DNA from: Budorcas taxicolor
Lineage: Eukaryota; Chordata; Mammalia; Artiodactyla; Bovidae
Direction of reading: 5' to 3'
NCBI RefSeq assembly: GCF_023091745.1
Contig: NC_068910.1
Location: 88,664,170 to 88,728,169 of the forward strand
DNA length: 64,000 nucleotides
The notes under the pieces are model-generated. The model searched no databases and was not told where the DNA came from. It was given only the letters and a program-made list of their open reading frames with translations. The position numbers and the translations under genes were made by a program. Positions 1 through 9,216 of this stretch are shown here, in pieces. The first letter of the stretch is position 1, and every line of letters begins with the position of its first letter.

Positions 1-76
1 CTAGAAATGCCCTGGTCCTGCTCAACACATTCTCAACTTTTTCCTTCCCTCAGTTTCTTACCTTTTCCTCTCTTGC

Positions 77-281
77 CTGGTAGTGCTAGTGGTAAAGAAC
101 TCACCTGCCAATGCAGGAGACATAAACTATGCGGGTTTGATCCCTGGGTCGGGAAGATCCCCTGGAAAAGGAAATAGCAACCCACTCCAGTATTCTTGCC
201 TGGAGAATCCCATGGACAGAAGAGACTGGAGGGCTACAGTCCATAGGGTGGAAAACAGTCGGACAACTGAAGCACACAGTT
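77..281 (+). mobile_element. Bov-tA SINE
   Basis: Full-length tRNA-headed ruminant SINE. The tRNA-like head (tggtaaagaactcacctgcc, then a B-box-like gggtttgatccct) runs into the Bov-A body (ggcaacccactccagtattc type) and ends in acagtcggacaactgaagca. Several CpG-decayed positions suggest moderate age. The frame through it is a SINE by-product. Confidence 0.9.
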
Positions 282-515
282 TAATCTTAACCAAACACCT
301 TCCCTTCTCTATTAGGTAGTTAATGACAGCCTTCTCTGGAGAAAATGTTTCTACTGCCTTTGTTTTACCAAGATGATGTTGCTCCCTGCAGATATTCTCA
401 TTACCCAGAAGTGTGGAAATTTTGTGCAGCAGTGAAAAATTATGACTCTAGATTGGACTTCAAAGCAGCTCATTTCCAACAATTTGGCTATTAGTAAAAG
501 ACTATGCTTTCATTT

Positions 516-601
516 GGAGAGGGAAATGGCAGCCTACTCCAGTATTTTTGTCTGGAGAATCCCATTGAGGGAGAAGCCTGGTAGGCTACAGTCCACAGGG
601 A
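516..601 (+). mobile_element. Bov-A monomer fragment
   Basis: Matches the Bov-A body only (gggaaatggcagcctactcc to gctacagtccacaggg); the tRNA head is missing. It faces the minus-strand Bov-tA 23 bp downstream, so the two form an imperfect inverted pair. Confidence 0.8.
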
Positions 602-624
602 CTTTGATTAGGAGACCATGCATG

Positions 625-826
625 CCTTCTCAGTCACTCAGTCACGTCCCACTTTTTATCACTCCATGGATTATAGTCAGGCTCCTCTGTCCATGGGATT
701 CTCCAGGCAAGAATACTGGAGTGGGTAGCCATTCCCTTCTCCAGGGATCTTCTCGACCCAGAGATAGAACCTGGGTCTCCTGCAATGGCAGGTGGATTCT
801 TTACCACTGAGCCACCTGGGAAGCCT
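625..826 (-). mobile_element. Bov-tA SINE
   Basis: Reverse-complement Bov-tA. It begins with cagtcactcagtcacgtccc, passes the ctccaggcaagaatactgga body, and ends with the reversed tRNA head (ttctttaccactgagccacc tgggaagcc). Diverged but nearly full length. Confidence 0.9.
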
Positions 827-1294
827 AGGAAACAATAGGCTAACACAAATTTACCAATCAGTCATGGTTTTACCTGCCTCTGACCAATTTCAGCCACTGC
901 TATCAGAAGTAGTAGCTATACCCACAAATGAGGTAGATAATTAAAATTATATTCAAATATTATCTGAAGATTATTATGTACTAGCATCTTGTTAAAATTT
1001 TGTGTTGTTAAATGTTTATGAAAAGATGATCAGTAAGCATTATCAATAGTACCTTAAAGATGCATCTAAGATCTATTAGGATGCTACACAATTTACTTGA
1101 GTTTACTTGGCCATAACGAGAAAGCTAAATTCATTTGAATCCAGCTCTCTGGATGGCAATCCTATGCTCTTCCTCTTTGTCCTGTGCTGTTTACCTTCAA
1201 TTCAGATGAGTTTTCTTTTTAATTGCATTTTTGAATGCAATATTTTATACATACAAAAGATGTGTTAAATTCAATTGAGTTCTATAAAAACGTT
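827..1294. other. Unassigned AT-rich stretch
   Basis: No recognisable repeat, exon or RNA gene. Stop codons are dense in all frames. Confidence 0.5.
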
Positions 1295-1509
1295 TTTGTT
1301 GTTATTGTTGTCATTTAGCTGTAAGTTGTGTCCAACTCTTTTGCTATCTCATGGTCTATAGCTCACCAGGCTCCTCTGTCCATGGAATTCTCCAGGCAAA
1401 ATACCGGAGTGGGTTGCCATTCCCTTCTGCAAGGGATCTTCCTGGGATTGAACCCACATCTCCTTCTTGGCAGGCAGATTCTTAACCACTGAACCACCAG
1501 GGAAGCCCT
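1295..1509 (-). mobile_element. Bov-tA SINE
   Basis: Reverse-complement Bov-tA, from gttgtcatttagctgtaagt to gaaccaccagggaagccc. Older than most copies here: several substitutions in the head and a short loss at the B-box side. Confidence 0.87.
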
Positions 1510-3404
1510 GTCATGTAAGATACTTATGCCTATAATTATATCTTTACTTTTAAACCTTTATGGTTTTAGTGTTTTTTTGTGACTTTTAAGAAGCAAACTT
1601 TTCTGCAAACATTAAAATTTAGAGGTACAAATCTCAGATAATTAGCTGTGTCAGCATCCTGGAAAATATAGCTTAAAGTAATAGTTTTGGTAGAAAAACA
1701 TGCCCTAGGCATAAAATTCTACTAAAATAGTGACGCTTGTAGTGCCACTCCCAGAATAGTGAGGGGTTCTTGATTTTTGTTTCTTTTTAAATTCTATCAT
1801 TGTTCCTCCTGGTTTTCTGTATTATTCTGCATATTAGACCCATAAAGTAGTTCCATCTTTGTATTAACATCGGTTAAAAGTATATTCTGATTTTTTATGT
1901 TATTTTAAGTTTTGTGGGGTGCCTTGAGAGACTTCATTTCAGAAGCCAATAGCCAGAATAAACAGTGATTCTAATGGCACAAGTTTTGTTTTCGTTTTGT
2001 TTTGTTTTATATAAAACACTAATAACATCAGACTTATAAACCCACATACTCTAGATCCATGTCTTAGGACAGTGTTATTTAGAACATCACTAATTTGTAC
2101 TATGTCTGAATTAGGTAATTCGTAAAGCATATATATTCTATTCTCTTTTTTTATGGTAATAGTGTTATGGGAGTTCTCACATGCCTATAATTAAACAATA
2201 ATTTTATTATACTCTTGTTACAAGGGTGAAGTACCAACATTATTTTTCAGTTGCTGTTTTCTTTTTGCTAAATTTTTGAAAACATCATTCTGGGCATATT
2301 TTTAAATTTTTTGTTTTACTGCATAGAGTCATGAGAATGACAGAGTCATATTTTTAAACATAAAAACTGTTTTTTTTGTTTAAACATTGGTGAACAATTT
2401 TTCTGTCAGCCGGTTTTTTTAATCACTCACAACAAACGTAAAGAATAAGACTGGTCGTTAATAAATTTTTACTTCCTAAGATGAATGGTGTAAACTTAAA
2501 TTGCTGATTCTTATATCTTTCCCTGCTGCTTTTTTTTCTATTGTATACAGAGTTCACTGGCAAAACTGCAGGTTTCATAATTAACTATAAAAACTGAGGA
2601 GTTCACACAGATATGCTAATAACTCCATTAAACTTCTCCCTTTATATGTAAATTCGAGCCCAGATGTTGCATCATTTGCAAATCTTGCAATTAAAGCATT
2701 TTATAACTTCAGTTATGCAAAGGGGCACCAGACTGGAAAATGGGTAAAATTGCTTGGCTAGGACATTACCATGGCAACCCACTGACCTCCATTCAATTAG
2801 TTACCAGTGAAGATTCAGCTATTAATTATAATGGTCAAAAGTGGATATCATCTGGCCCTCCTCTTACCTTTTTAATATGGACATTTTTCACTCACCATAA
2901 ATCTTTGACTTTCAGAGGCAGGCTCCCAAACTGAAGCATTAAAACTGATATAGCTTAAGTACTGATGGAAGTGAGGGTCAAGAAAGGAATCTCATTTATC
3001 AGCCATATTCAGGATAGTTCTCCAACTTTCTGTAATCTAAGCACTCTGTCAGGCAAGCTTCAAAGTGAATATTCATTACTGCTCATTTTTCTCATTGAAC
3101 TCTTTGCATTCTGTGTGTCAGCAATTACCTCTCACTTTAGAACGCCTTCCTTAATTAGGGCCACAGTCACCACCAGGGAGCCTCTGAAATAGATGCCCCA
3201 TTTTTGCTTTAGCTTTACATTTTCCAGCGGGGAAAAAAAAATAGTTAATATTTTCTTGGCAAAATATAAAAGAAGTGTTGTGAGTTAATTACAGAAGTAC
3301 TTAATAAATGATGAAAAAAAATTCTATTTGCATTAGTGCCAGCTTAAACATAAGAATCTTGTATTTGATAAAGTTAAAATATACTATTCTTACAGAGCTT
3401 TCTT
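1510..3404. other. SINE-free unassigned block (1.9 kb)
   Basis: No SINE, LINE or exon recognised. The part from about 2560 to 3200 is less simple in composition than its surroundings and rich in homeodomain-type ATTA/TAAT cores. It contains ccaccagggagcctc at 3171-3185, one or two bases from a CTCF-type core. No frame here exceeds about 75 codons. It may be unique sequence with conserved noncoding parts, which is not provable from one genome. Confidence 0.4.
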
Positions 3405-3590
3405 TTTCTTTTCTTTTTTTTTAATTGGTGTATAATTGCTTTACAATGTTGTGTTAGTTTCTGCTGTACAAGTAAGTGAATCAACTCTGGATTGACCTAG
3501 ATGGGTGGGATGGGGGTATGTGAGAGGGAGGTCCAAAAGGGAGGGCATATACATATATATATATATACACACACATATAGCAGAACATGT
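3405..3590 (-). mobile_element. L1 3' end with 5' inversion
   Basis: The left part (about 3410-3483) is the reverse complement of an artiodactyl L1 3' terminus (T-run, then taattggtgtataattgctt and gttgtgttagtttctgctgt). The right part (about 3487-3590) is the plus-strand form of the segment that normally lies just upstream (gacctagatgggtgggatgg, then gtccaaaagggagggcatat and a TA/CA-rich run). The order and orientation fit twin priming. No clear target duplication is visible. Confidence 0.7.
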
Positions 3591-3696
3591 TTTAATCACG
3601 GTATCCACAATCATAAAATAACAAATACTCTTTAGACTTCCCAAAACATGGTGATCGGCCAGTGCCATACATCAGCACTGCACTAGTCACTGCTTC

Positions 3697-3790
3697 TTTA
3701 TTCAACAAATATCTACTGTACACCTACTGTGTATAAGACAATGTTGAGTGTGGTAGGGGTACAGTGATGTCCAAACATGACAAGATTCCA
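3697..3790 (-). mobile_element. L2 3' end fragment
   Basis: Reverse complement of the L2 3' terminus: ttcaacaaatatctactgta, cacctactgtgtataagaca, then ggggtacagtgatgt. This corresponds to the well-known ...ccagcgcctagaacagtgcc...aataaatatttgttgaa tail in the sense direction. Old and degraded. Confidence 0.6.
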
Positions 3791-3844
3791 CAATATTGTA
3801 AAGTAATTATCCTTTTCTATTTTAAGGAGATATAAAATCAGATA

Positions 3845-4017
3845 ATAACGAACTCTTTGTGACTCCATGGACTATATAGTCCATGGAATTTTCTAGGCCA
3901 AAGTGCTGGGGTGGGTAGCCTTTCCCTTCTCCAGGGGATCTTCCCAACCCAGGGATTGAATCCAGATCTCCCACACTGCAGGTGGATTCTTTACCAGCTG
4001 AGCCACAAGGGAAGCCC
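3845..4017 (-). mobile_element. Bov-tA SINE, short-body subfamily
   Basis: Reverse Bov-tA, nearly complete at the head. The body carries a deletion that brings two ccatgg copies together and makes a perfect 22-bp palindrome at 3865-3886 (centre actatatagt). Copies at 43.6 and 22.8 kb share the same junction. Confidence 0.85.
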
Positions 4018-4136
4018 AAGAATACTGGAATAGGTAGCCCATCCCTTCTCCAAGGGATCTTCCTGACCCAGGAATTGAACTGGGGTCTCCAGCATTGCAG
4101 GCAGATTCTTTACCACCTGAGCTATCAGGGAAGCCC
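4018..4136 (-). mobile_element. Bov-tA SINE, partial tandem copy
   Basis: Starts in the middle of the Bov-A body (caagaatactggaataggta) directly after the previous copy and runs to a second reversed tRNA head (ttctttaccacctgagctat cagggaagccc). It differs from its neighbour at many positions, so this is an old tandem duplication or two independent insertions. Confidence 0.8.
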
Positions 4137-5079
4137 AAATAATAAGGGAAGTATCAGTTAATAAGAAGTACTATGCCAGGTATTAAAACATAACAAAATA
4201 ATTACCATTGATCCATTTTGGATAGTTGCAAAATAGTGTTAGTAGTACATATGGAGATAAGTGTACATATTCAGAAGAGTTTTTGTCTTGAAAATAGGTG
4301 GTTTTTTTAATAAAAATAAATTTAACATTAAAAATAAATTTACCTTAATATTCACTGAATTTCACAAGAGATGCATTAAGGAGAATGTTGGACAGTTCCA
4401 ATAAATAATTCCTTTGGTTAAAGTTCAAAAGCAAGATTTTTGATAGTTTTTTACTTTTTAAATTATGGTTAGTATCATTATGAATGTTCCTGATGTACAC
4501 AAGCAAAATTTTCTTATGTTAATATTTCCAGGAGTGGAATTGCTAAGTTTTACCATAGGGAAGCCCAAAATCTCAACAGGAGAGTGAGGCAATCAATTAA
4601 AGTATAATCCACCATGAAATATTATACAGCCATATGAGAACTGGAATATTTCTAGCCATATACCAGTAAAATAGTATATCACAGACATCAGAGATTCCAG
4701 CACTCCAATGTGAGTTCCTAAGTCTTAAGGGCATTCAGGAAGGAGAAGAATACTTGCTATCTAGTGGCCATCAGGACTGTAGCCACTCCCTTGAGTGAAC
4801 CTCATGGGAGTACAGGATGTGAGAAAAACACAAGATACTGGCCCAGGATAGCTGAGGTGCATATGGAAAAGAATGATTTCAGTGACCCTAGACTCTTACA
4901 TCTTCCCATACGTAGAAAATGGCTAAATTTCTTAACTTGAGATACCTGATTTTCTTTAATTAACAATAATCTTTTGATGTTCAGACTACCTGCCCTTTGT
5001 TGCAAAACTTCTGTATAACCTGGCTCCTCCCCTGACCTCTTCAACTCAGTTCTCTTGAGATACTGTCTCCTGGGCTTGG
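4137..5079. other. Unassigned stretch
   Basis: AT-rich. Short motifs such as aggagtggaattgctaagtt (4530-4549) and atgaaatattatacagccat (about 4614-4633) resemble sequence common in old L1 3' regions, but the match is too short to delimit. No exon recognised. Confidence 0.35.
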
Positions 5080-5290
5080 GACTTCGCTGTTGGCTCAGTA
5101 ATGAGAATCTGAGTACAACGCAGGAGCCGCAGGAGACATGGGTTCAATCCCTGGGTCGGGAAGATTCCCTGGAGGAGAGCATGGCAACCAGTTCCAGTAT
5201 TCTTGCCCCATGGACAGAGGAGCCTGGCAGGCCACAGTCCATAGGGTCACAAAGAGCTGGACACGACTGAAGTGACTTAGCACACATGCA
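5080..5290 (+). mobile_element. Bov-tA SINE
   Basis: Plus-strand Bov-tA: gttggctcagtaatgagaat head, gggttcaatccctgggtcgg B box, body to ggacacgactgaagtgactt. About 10 bases of the body are missing after ttcttgcc. Confidence 0.88.
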
Positions 5291-6665
5291 CTCCTCAGCT
5301 TGAAGATTGAAAAATTCCCACTGAACAAAACGTAACTTTCAACTTTTAGGTTGTGACTACTTTTTTAAGTTGACACATGAAAATGTATAAATTATAAATC
5401 ACAAATAATCAATGATATCATGTTAATGCAATATTGAATGAAAAAATCAGGACTTATAAAACTACAAGCGAGTTTTCATAAATATATACATGTTTTTTAG
5501 AAAACAGATTAAGTTGGAAGACCTATATATGCAATAAATGTCGATTTTTTTTCCTTCAAGGAAAAAAAGATAATTTTAAAATTCAGAACTTTAGTTATTT
5601 CAGTTGGAGGAAACAAATGAGAGAGAGGAAAGAGCCCATGGATCTATGTAAGGTTTTGGTTATCCAGCTTTTGACTTAGGATATGGGCTCATTGCTATTC
5701 ATTATTTTTTTTTTAAGTTGGTGAAAGAAAAAAAAGAGAAGAAAAAAAGAAAGAGTAAGAGGGGAGGAAGCAAGGGTCACTGACCCTCGTGAGTTGGTCC
5801 CCAACAAGAGTTCCCCTGCTAGTTTCACTCTAGCCAATAAAATGAGACCAATTTTTGCTCAGAAGCAAAGGAAAGCTTTGCTGCTCAGGCTCCAGTTCAC
5901 AATGCAGGGCAGGCACAGCATCTCTGCACATGGCCCACCACCACCATCTTGAATTGCCAATTTGGGTGCAGCTTCTGCCCGCAGTCTCCACCTGAGCTTA
6001 CAGTATGTCAAGCACAAGTCAGCACAACCTTTTCCCTTGTGGAACTCTGGTTTGAAGGGCCAGGTGCGAGGCCTCTGCACACAGCACTCTATGAGCAAGT
6101 GAGATTAGACTAAGCACCAAAGAGAAGATTAGACTTTATTACCCAGATTCTATTTTGATTTCCCAGGAATTGACAATGGGTTTTAATAGTGACAAAAAGA
6201 AGGAAAGAAGAAAGGGAGGGAGGGAGGGAAGTTAGGAACAGGGTCATCGATCAATGACAATGAATCATGAACTAAACATTATGCTTAAGATAATTATTTG
6301 AACAACATTTCTTTTAAACTATGAAAAAGCTTTTCTTGTACGACACCTTCACATTTTTACACAAAAGCCTTGCTTTAAGAATGAACAGAATAATTTCTTA
6401 TTTTCATTTTAATGTCAGCATACTGTTTTTGCTTTAGATGTAAGATTTTTTGATGTGTTTCTTCTAATATATGGTGATTTTTATTTAATGTATCATGCCC
6501 TCAGCTCCATTTCGTTTAAAATAAAAGCAGTTACCAACAAGCAATGCAATCTATTAAAATTGGTGTAATGCCCTGACTGTGGCAGTTTTATCAAGAAATG
6601 TTTGTGACTCTAAATTCAAATCCTAGCTCTGTGTCCTGGGTTCACCTCACTGGGTTTGCATCACT
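5291..6665. other. Unassigned stretch with purine tracts and LTR-like segment
   Basis: Contains two almost pure purine runs, 5723-5778 and 6196-6231 (ending in gggagggagggagggaag). A GC-richer segment at about 5791-6175 begins tgagttggtccccaa, ends gaattgaca, and has AATAAA on both strands. That segment resembles a decayed solo LTR, but I cannot name a family and see no flanking duplication. Confidence 0.3.
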
Positions 6666-6801
6666 GCTGCTGCTGCTGCTGCTAAGTCACTTCAGTCATG
6701 TCCGACTCTGTGTGACCCCATAGACGGCAGCCCCCCAGGCTCCCCCATCCCTGGGATTCTCCAGGCAAGAACACTGGAGTGGGTTGCCATTTCCTTCTCC
6801 A
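6666..6801 (-). mobile_element. Bov-A2 SINE, 5'-truncated, with 11-bp target duplication
   Basis: Reverse second monomer of Bov-A2: reversed AGC tail (ctgctgctgctgctgctaag), tccgactctgtgtgacccca, then the body to ccatttccttctcca. It is flanked by identical 11-bp direct repeats ttgcatcactg at 6656-6666 and 6802-6812, so the termini are well defined. Confidence 0.93.
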
Positions 6802-6812
6802 TTGCATCACTG

Positions 6813-8102
6813 GCAGTAGCCAAAATTCCATAGTAGCTGTCAGTAGATAAAAATTCCATGTTTGTTTTTAAGGGTCAAAGTTGGTTAAAACTGACATAAA
6901 AACATTCGATATTTTATCTTCCCATCATTCTTTATTCTCTAAAATGCACTCAGGATTCTTAGATTCTACAGGTCAAAAAATACTGTGCATAGCACTGCTA
7001 ATCTCTTCTCTCAACACACACATCACCTTCACTTATTTTGAAGACATCACTTAGTAAAGATCAGTTTAAACTGGCCAAAAAATGAAGCTATCTTTCCAAA
7101 ATTGACCACAAGCAGCCACTGGTGACAGCAAATGATTGTACAGAATCAAATCAAAAGAGTTGCCTGCTTCATAGGCAATTGTATGGATTATTACCCACTT
7201 TAAAAAAAGTTTTTAAAGACTTCAACAAAAGTTTATTACTCTCATTTCTCTCACTGAAAACTTCAGATCTCTGAGACATTTTGGCAGTCTTGAACTTGCA
7301 GAGGCTGCTCTTATGCCTGAGGGCATCATGAAATCACCAATGTCTATTGTGCACAGGGATTATCATTTAAACCCTTCTTACTTTATCATTTTAAATAATT
7401 TCTTGACTCTGATTTTATGTGAACTTAAAACCCAGAAGCATTGTGATCTCTCTGCTTGGTCTTTACATGGCTGTTTCTTTGGGGAAGCCACAATTCAAAT
7501 GCTAATTAAATATCTAATCATCACCTTGCTTAATTTTCCATTTTCTTCTCTTTGTATGTCTTATTTTAGATTCCTCTTTTCTTCACTGTACTTTTCACCA
7601 GGCCACTTCTATGTGTTTTTGTTTTCCTTTTCAAAACTGTTTCATTTTTCTGATTTTTAAAATAATAAAAATGCTTATTAAATTTTATATATTATAGAAA
7701 GCTTTTTAAAAAGTGCACATTTCCTGTAATCCCAGTACCCAGAAAGAGACATGTGAATTCTTTTGCATGTGTTCTTCCAAATGTTTTGATCTATGATTAT
7801 AATAACAGGGTATATTGCTATTATCATACAATAATTAATCATACTTTACAGTGTTGAAACTTGCCTTTTCAACTTAACAGTGTACCTTGAATTATATTTT
7901 TCCAAGTCAGAATATAAAAATTTATTTCATTCATTTAAAAGTTGAATAATGTATGATTGAATAACTGTTGAGTTATTTATTGTAATCAATCCTTTGTCAA
8001 TAGTTATTATGCTCTCAAAAGGAAAGTTGCCCTGACTGCAAATTTCCATAAGATAAATTCATAGGTGGTGCATCTGAGCTAAGTATCAGTAGAAAAAAAC
8101 TA
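6813..8102. other. Unassigned stretch
   Basis: AT-rich. About 7680-7990 has wording (taacagtgtaccttgaatta, gttgaataatgtatgattga, cctttgtcaatagttat) that recalls old LINE 3' sequence. The 115-codon plus frame at 7313-7660 is low-complexity, Phe/Leu-rich and shows no domain; I treat it as chance. Confidence 0.35.
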
Positions 8103-8392
8103 GATTTGAGGAGCCAGTCAAAAGCTCCAACCCCGCACCTGTACTCTTGCCTGGCAAATCCCATGGACGGAGGAGCCTGGTGGGCTGCAGTCCATGGGGT
8201 CGCTAAGAGTCAGACACGACTGAGCGACTTCCCTTTCACTTTTCACTTTCATGCATTGGAGAAGGAAATGGCAACCCACTCCAGTGTTCTTGCCTGGAGA
8301 ATCCCAGGGACGGCGGAGCCTGGTGGGCTGCCATCTATGGGGTCACACAGAGTCGACACGACTGATGCGATTTAGCAGCAGCAGCAGCAGCA
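8103..8392 (+). mobile_element. Bov-A2 SINE
   Basis: Dimeric Bov-A2. The first monomer starts near 8125, the linker is cttttcactttcatgcattg, and the second monomer ends in gcgatttagcagcagcagca with the AGC tail. The first 20-odd bases are diverged. The next SINE begins directly after the tail. Confidence 0.9.
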
Positions 8393-8400
8393 GTGCTACT

Positions 8401-8625
8401 GTAGGCTTCCCTGGTGGCTCAGATGGTAAAGCGTCTGCTCACAATGCGGGAGACCTGGGATAGATCCCTGGGTTGGGAAGATCCCCTGGAGAAGGAAATG
8501 GCAATCAGTATACAGTATTTCCAAGCCTGGAAAATCCCATAGACTGAAGACCCTGGTAGGCTACAGTCCATGGGGTCACAAAGAGTCAGACATGTCTGAG
8601 TGACTTCACTTTCTTTCTTTCTTTG
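8401..8625 (+). mobile_element. Bov-tA SINE with 8-bp target duplication
   Basis: Starts taggcttccctggtggctca, has the tRNA head with B-box-like tagatccctgggtt, and ends in a tcactttctttctttcttt tail. Identical gtgctact repeats at 8393-8400 and 8626-8633 flank it. The left repeat abuts the AGC tail of the preceding Bov-A2, so the Bov-tA entered right next to that tail. Confidence 0.92.
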
Positions 8626-8870
8626 GTGCTACTTTAGTTCTTTTAGATAAATTTAAGGATGCATCAAGTATAGAATTCCACTTGAACATTCCAGTCTGGG
8701 GCTCACAGAAATGATTTAGTTTTAAGGTATACATTTCAGATAATCTATGTTGAGCTATTTTATTAAAATGCTATTAGTCTCTGATAAATTTTCCAGGGAG
8801 AGTGTGTGTGTGAGCAACACATATGTGAACAGATGTTTGTGTGTGTATATATATATGAGAAGATGTTTGT

Positions 8871-9107
8871 GAGAAGGCAATGGCACCCCACTCCAGTACT
8901 CTTGCCTGGAAAATCCCATGGATGGAGGAGCCTGGTAGGCTGCAGTCCATGGGGTCGCTAAGAGTCAGACACAACTGAGCGACTTCACTTTCACTTTTCC
9001 CTTTCATGCATTGGAGAAGGAAATGGCAACCCACTCCAGTGTTCTTGCCTGGAGAATCCCAGGGACGGGGGAGCCTGGTGGGCTGCTGTCTATGGGGTTG
9101 CACAGGT
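8871..9107 (+). mobile_element. Bov-A2 SINE lacking its 3' AGC tail
   Basis: Well-preserved dimer from gagaaggcaatggcacccca to ctgctgtctatggggttgca. It then breaks off into a TA-rich run instead of continuing to the usual cgactgaagcgacttagc and AGC tail. Loss of the 3' end implies a later deletion or microsatellite-driven rearrangement. Confidence 0.9.
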
Positions 9108-9216
9108 TTTATATATATATATAATATTTTGCATATGCATATATTAGATACATAATCATGTATAATATGAAAACATAATCCATCACACAACTCTGCATAT
9201 ATACATATATATATAA
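9108..9216. repeat. AT-rich microsatellite-like segment
   Basis: Runs of tatatatatataata and atatatacatatatatataa at both ends of a TA/CA-rich segment directly after the truncated Bov-A2. Confidence 0.7.

Noticed and set aside
7313..7660. 115-codon plus frame
   Set aside because: Phe/Leu/Ser-rich, AT-driven, no domain, no splice or poly(A) context.
8376..8396. CAG/AGC run that could look like a polyglutamine or polyserine codon tract
   Set aside because: It is the AGC tail of Bov-A2; identical tails end the other Bov-A2 copies.
8106..8463. Overlapping open frames of 70-90 codons, with similar ones at 61.5-61.8, 44.9-45.2 and 62.9-63.2 kb
   Set aside because: They recode Bov-A2/Bov-tA sequence and the same peptides recur at every SINE copy. 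They are SINE by-products, not genes.
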